In this document: in pieces, positions 61,619 through 64,000 of the stretch
How the letters are laid out: every line of letters starts with the position of its first letter
Numbering within the stretch: the first letter of the stretch is position 1
Assembly: GCA_950295325.1 (NCBI GenBank)
Contig: OX485803.1
Location: 31,930,001-31,994,000 of the forward strand
Reading direction: 5' to 3'
DNA length: 64,000 nt
Origin: Polytrichum commune
Taxonomy: Eukaryota; Streptophyta; Polytrichopsida; Polytrichales; Polytrichaceae
Notes under the pieces: generated by a model
The model's database searches: none
What the model was told of the DNA's origin: nothing
What the model saw: only the letters and a program-made list of their open reading frames with translations
Program-made: the position numbers and the translations under genes

Positions 61619-61902
61619 GTGTTTTCAAACTTCTCCACCCCGCTTGATTCTCTGTAACCTGCTCCCTCAACACACGCTCCGGATTTCTGCCACAATGGAG
61701 CGTGCTGCGATCCATGTGATGATGGACTCAAGGGTTTAGGGAGATCGCACTGTGGAGTGCTTGCTTCGAACGCGGTGGTTACAGCGAAGGTGTTTTCGAA
61801 CTTCTCCACCCCGCTTGATTCTCTGTAACCTGCTCCCTCAACACACGCTCCGGATTTCTGCCACAATATAATGGAGCGTGCTGCGATCCATGTGATGATG
61901 GA
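61619..61902. repeat. ~110-bp direct repeat in MULE-2 terminal region
   Basis: 61619-61726 and 61789-61902 share GTTTTC-AACTTCTCCACCCC through ATCCATGTGATGATGGA at a 170-bp offset. The second copy has a short insertion (ATATA). Confidence 0.9.
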
Positions 61903-62601
61903 AGCAGAATGATGCGGAGAAGCAATGCGGCCAAGATCACCTCACCAACGCTTTTTTTAAGGTTCCATTGTTGCTATGCTTGAGATTGATCATAACCTAC
62001 TCACTTACCATCGAGTTGCAATGAAGTGTGTTGCATGCTCCGATGCGAAAGCAGCAATGAAGTAGTGAAGCTGGTTTAGCAAACTGACCTTGGCCGGCGC
62101 TCAAGCCACACATGGTCGTTACAAGCACCCCAGCTGACTGCGTTTCAGGGATGTCTTTTAAGATCTACATTCAAATATCCCTACTGTTTGATTCATACCT
62201 GCTTTTATTGTGTACTCCACTTGCAAGTTGTATTTGACTGTCTCCCATGGAGTGATGCTATACATGCAAGATCTCCTCATAACGATTGTCGTGCTATGAA
62301 TGTACTTCCTTCCCCATTCTAATAGTCATTGCCGTCATGTTACAAATCACATACGATCAATCCCTAACGAACACTGCCGCATTAGGTTGATTGAACTGCT
62401 GACTACGACCATAATGAAGCGGAGGTCTTTGTAGCTTGCCCGGAAGACTGCAAGGTAGTATTGGCGCAACACGACCAACGATGTAGAAATTTGAACATAT
62501 ACAAAACGATCTACCAGTTCCTTGACCATAGTACCGGAAACGGGTTTAGGGAGCAGTTCCACCTGGTGTGTGGGGGTTCCCATTGAAGGTGTAGGGCATA
62601 A

Positions 62602-63914
62602 ATGGGATCGTTTGTCATAGATGCCGTTGTTCACTCCCCTATTGTAATGCAAAGCGAAGACCACATTCTTGTACCTACAGTGGATGGCTCGGAACCAACA
62701 CGTCGCCCACCGCAAGACTTGGAGCCCTCTTACGAGTCTACATACCAGGAGCTACACAAGGCAGATATTCACCGGATCCGCAGTTTGGTTCAATCTCCAA
62801 ACATAGGCATTTTCATGCATACTGATCTTACGTGGGTAAGCCACATGCGGGTGAAGGGGAGGAAGACCGATCCCAGGACACTTGCTCCAGTGTCGGTTGC
62901 GTATATACCTTGGGCAAGAGTTGAGGATTTTCTGAAAGGCGAGGAGACGCGCAGTGATGCTCCCAGCAAATTTGTTTGCCAGGGTGCTCCATCAAACGAC
63001 AAGGGGAAACTACTATTTCCTCGGTGGAACAGCTACTCTGCCATCATCAGGTCTGTTTGTAACATGCAATTTGTATTCCATTGTGCATGTTACAATATTA
63101 CTCTATCTTGCTAAGTTCCAACCGTCTTCTATATGGCTTTCACCTCCATCACTTAATGTTCTTCCCATCCCACAGGTATCACTGTCAGTATGGACCAAAT
63201 GACAATGCGTCGCACATACCATTGGTTACAAATGACATGTACCAGAAGAAACGGAAACTTGATGTCAAGGGCAAATACATACCAAATGGAAAGGGGCACA
63301 CAGGTCCACGGACATCCGCGAGGATGCGAGGATCGGGCCAGCGAAGGGGATGCCAGTGTGGATTTGTCGTCAAACGATTGTACCTAGAGCCTGCAGTGGC
63401 AGAAATAACATACCACCAGATGCAGCATGTCAACCTGAATGGGTTCTTCTGCCATGGTGCTACAAAGACTGGGCATAAGAGCAGATTCTCAAGTCATCTG
63501 TCGCCACAAGTTCGGGAATTCATCATGAGTCATTTGCGATTGGGATTGTCTATCTCACAAATAATGTGCAAACATAGGAAACGGTTCATGGAAGTGTGCG
63601 AGAGAGGCGAGGAGCTCACCCGAGACCTTTTCATTTCCGAGCAAGACATCCGTAACGTTGCGGGCCGCCTTGCAATAGAGACCTACAAACGCGACAACAA
63701 TGATGCAAAATCTGTTCGCATGTGGGTGCAAGAACATCCTGAGCTTGTGTTCTACTACAAGGAATCAGGGTTACATGTCCATGGAGCAATCACACGGGAC
63801 AATATTCCGTTCACAATAGGCATCCAGACGGCTTGGCAACACGATATGATGCTCAAGCACGGCCACAAAAAAACTGTCTCTATTGACGCCACGTTTGCAA
63901 CTAATGAGAACAAG
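62602..63914 (+). CDS. MULE transposase, partial (continues beyond window)
   Basis: Exon 1 is 62602-63050 and exon 2 is 63176-63914, joined by a GT..AG intron that restores SAIIRYHCQYG. A second donor (CAAG|GTTAGT) follows at 63914. The 396 codons so far are open. Exon 1 has APVSVAYIPWARVEDFLKGE. Exon 2 has a basic region and a zinc-ligand-like GCQCGF ... NLNGFFCHG (compare WRKY/GCM1-type fingers of MULE and FAR1 proteins). Then comes a helical block, and finally KKTVSIDATFATNENK, the first Asp of the DDE catalytic triad in the MULE transposase domain. The remaining DDE residues lie beyond 64000. The start Met was chosen as the first in the frame and is not certain. Confidence 0.88.
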
Positions 63915-64000
63915 GTTAGTGCCTATTAGGATCCTGCTCCCAACATGTTACGGACCATTTTTGCTTAGTATTTTTCCGCGAACATAACGGATTGCTCTCT

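Larger units (their letters stand above)
61219..64000 (+). mobile_element. MULE-2: left end of an autonomous-type Mutator-like element
   Basis: CCCTAACATTACCATACCCA starts at 61219 and matches the terminal sequence of MULE-1. Further shared blocks follow (GAAATCGAGGC, GGATTTCTGCC-CAATG). The terminal repeat has diverged from MULE-1 in between. The candidate 9-bp target site is GCTTCATCA (61210-61218), but the right end is outside the window. It carries a transposase with open exons. Confidence 0.85.

Overview
This is nuclear DNA from a land plant. It has widely spaced, intron-rich genes with GT..AG introns and a very heavy load of old transposable elements. Three host genes can be assembled exon by exon, all on the + strand: an RBM8A/Y14 exon-junction-complex protein (15961-18694, 4 exons, 220 codons), a GDSL-type lipase/esterase (31295-34959, 5 exons, 401 codons) and a BIG BROTHER-like RING-H2 E3 ligase (45409-47060, 6 exons, 240 codons). 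The plant assignment rests on the last two families, on telo-box-like motifs, and on the MULE and gypsy-type elements. I cannot name the species. No organellar genes, rRNA or tRNA were seen.

Layout. 1-7.4 kb (- strand): a degenerate non-LTR retrotransposon (LINE A) with an A/C-rich coding strand, an APE-type endonuclease that begins with a 2A-like ribosome-skipping motif, and a reverse transcriptase. A 2.3-kb insertion with an 8-bp target duplication splits the endonuclease. 7.4-9.3 kb: A/C-rich leader-like sequence built of repeated modules. 9.3-11.1 kb (-): an unrecognised 595-codon frame with three in-frame stops, preceded by higher-order tandem repeats to 11.8 kb. 13.66-14.81 kb: a candidate inverted-repeat transposon full of tandem repeats. 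15.96-18.69 kb: Y14. 19.15-30.07 kb: a 10.9-kb Mutator-like element (MULE) with ~0.5-kb terminal inverted repeats and a perfect 9-bp target duplication. It carries a transposase relic, a decayed minus-strand gene, a nested gypsy-type LTR element and an exon resembling DNA polymerase alpha. 31.3-35.0 kb: the GDSL gene, with a 182-bp foldback in its last intron. 41.1-42.7 kb (+): a LINE fragment with RNase H, a zinc finger and a candidate restriction-like endonuclease. 45.4-47.1 kb: the RING gene. 48.65-49.16 kb: a MITE-like element. 54-56.7 kb (-): a GC-rich relic of a second LINE (LINE B) of a type I associate with animals, lying in an AT-rich desert. 58.2-59.3 kb (-): a gene with a possible DUF3504/Crypton-type domain. 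61.22 kb to the end: the left end of a second MULE of the same family, with an open transposase running off the window.

The most interesting signals are: a plant LINE that appears to combine a 2A motif, an APE endonuclease, RT, RNase H and a restriction-like endonuclease (a Dualen/RandI-like layout); the composite MULE with gene capture; the animal-like LINE; and the DUF3504-like protein. Ancient elements here decay mostly through changes compatible with cytosine deamination (Gln codons to TAA/TAG, Trp codons to TGA).
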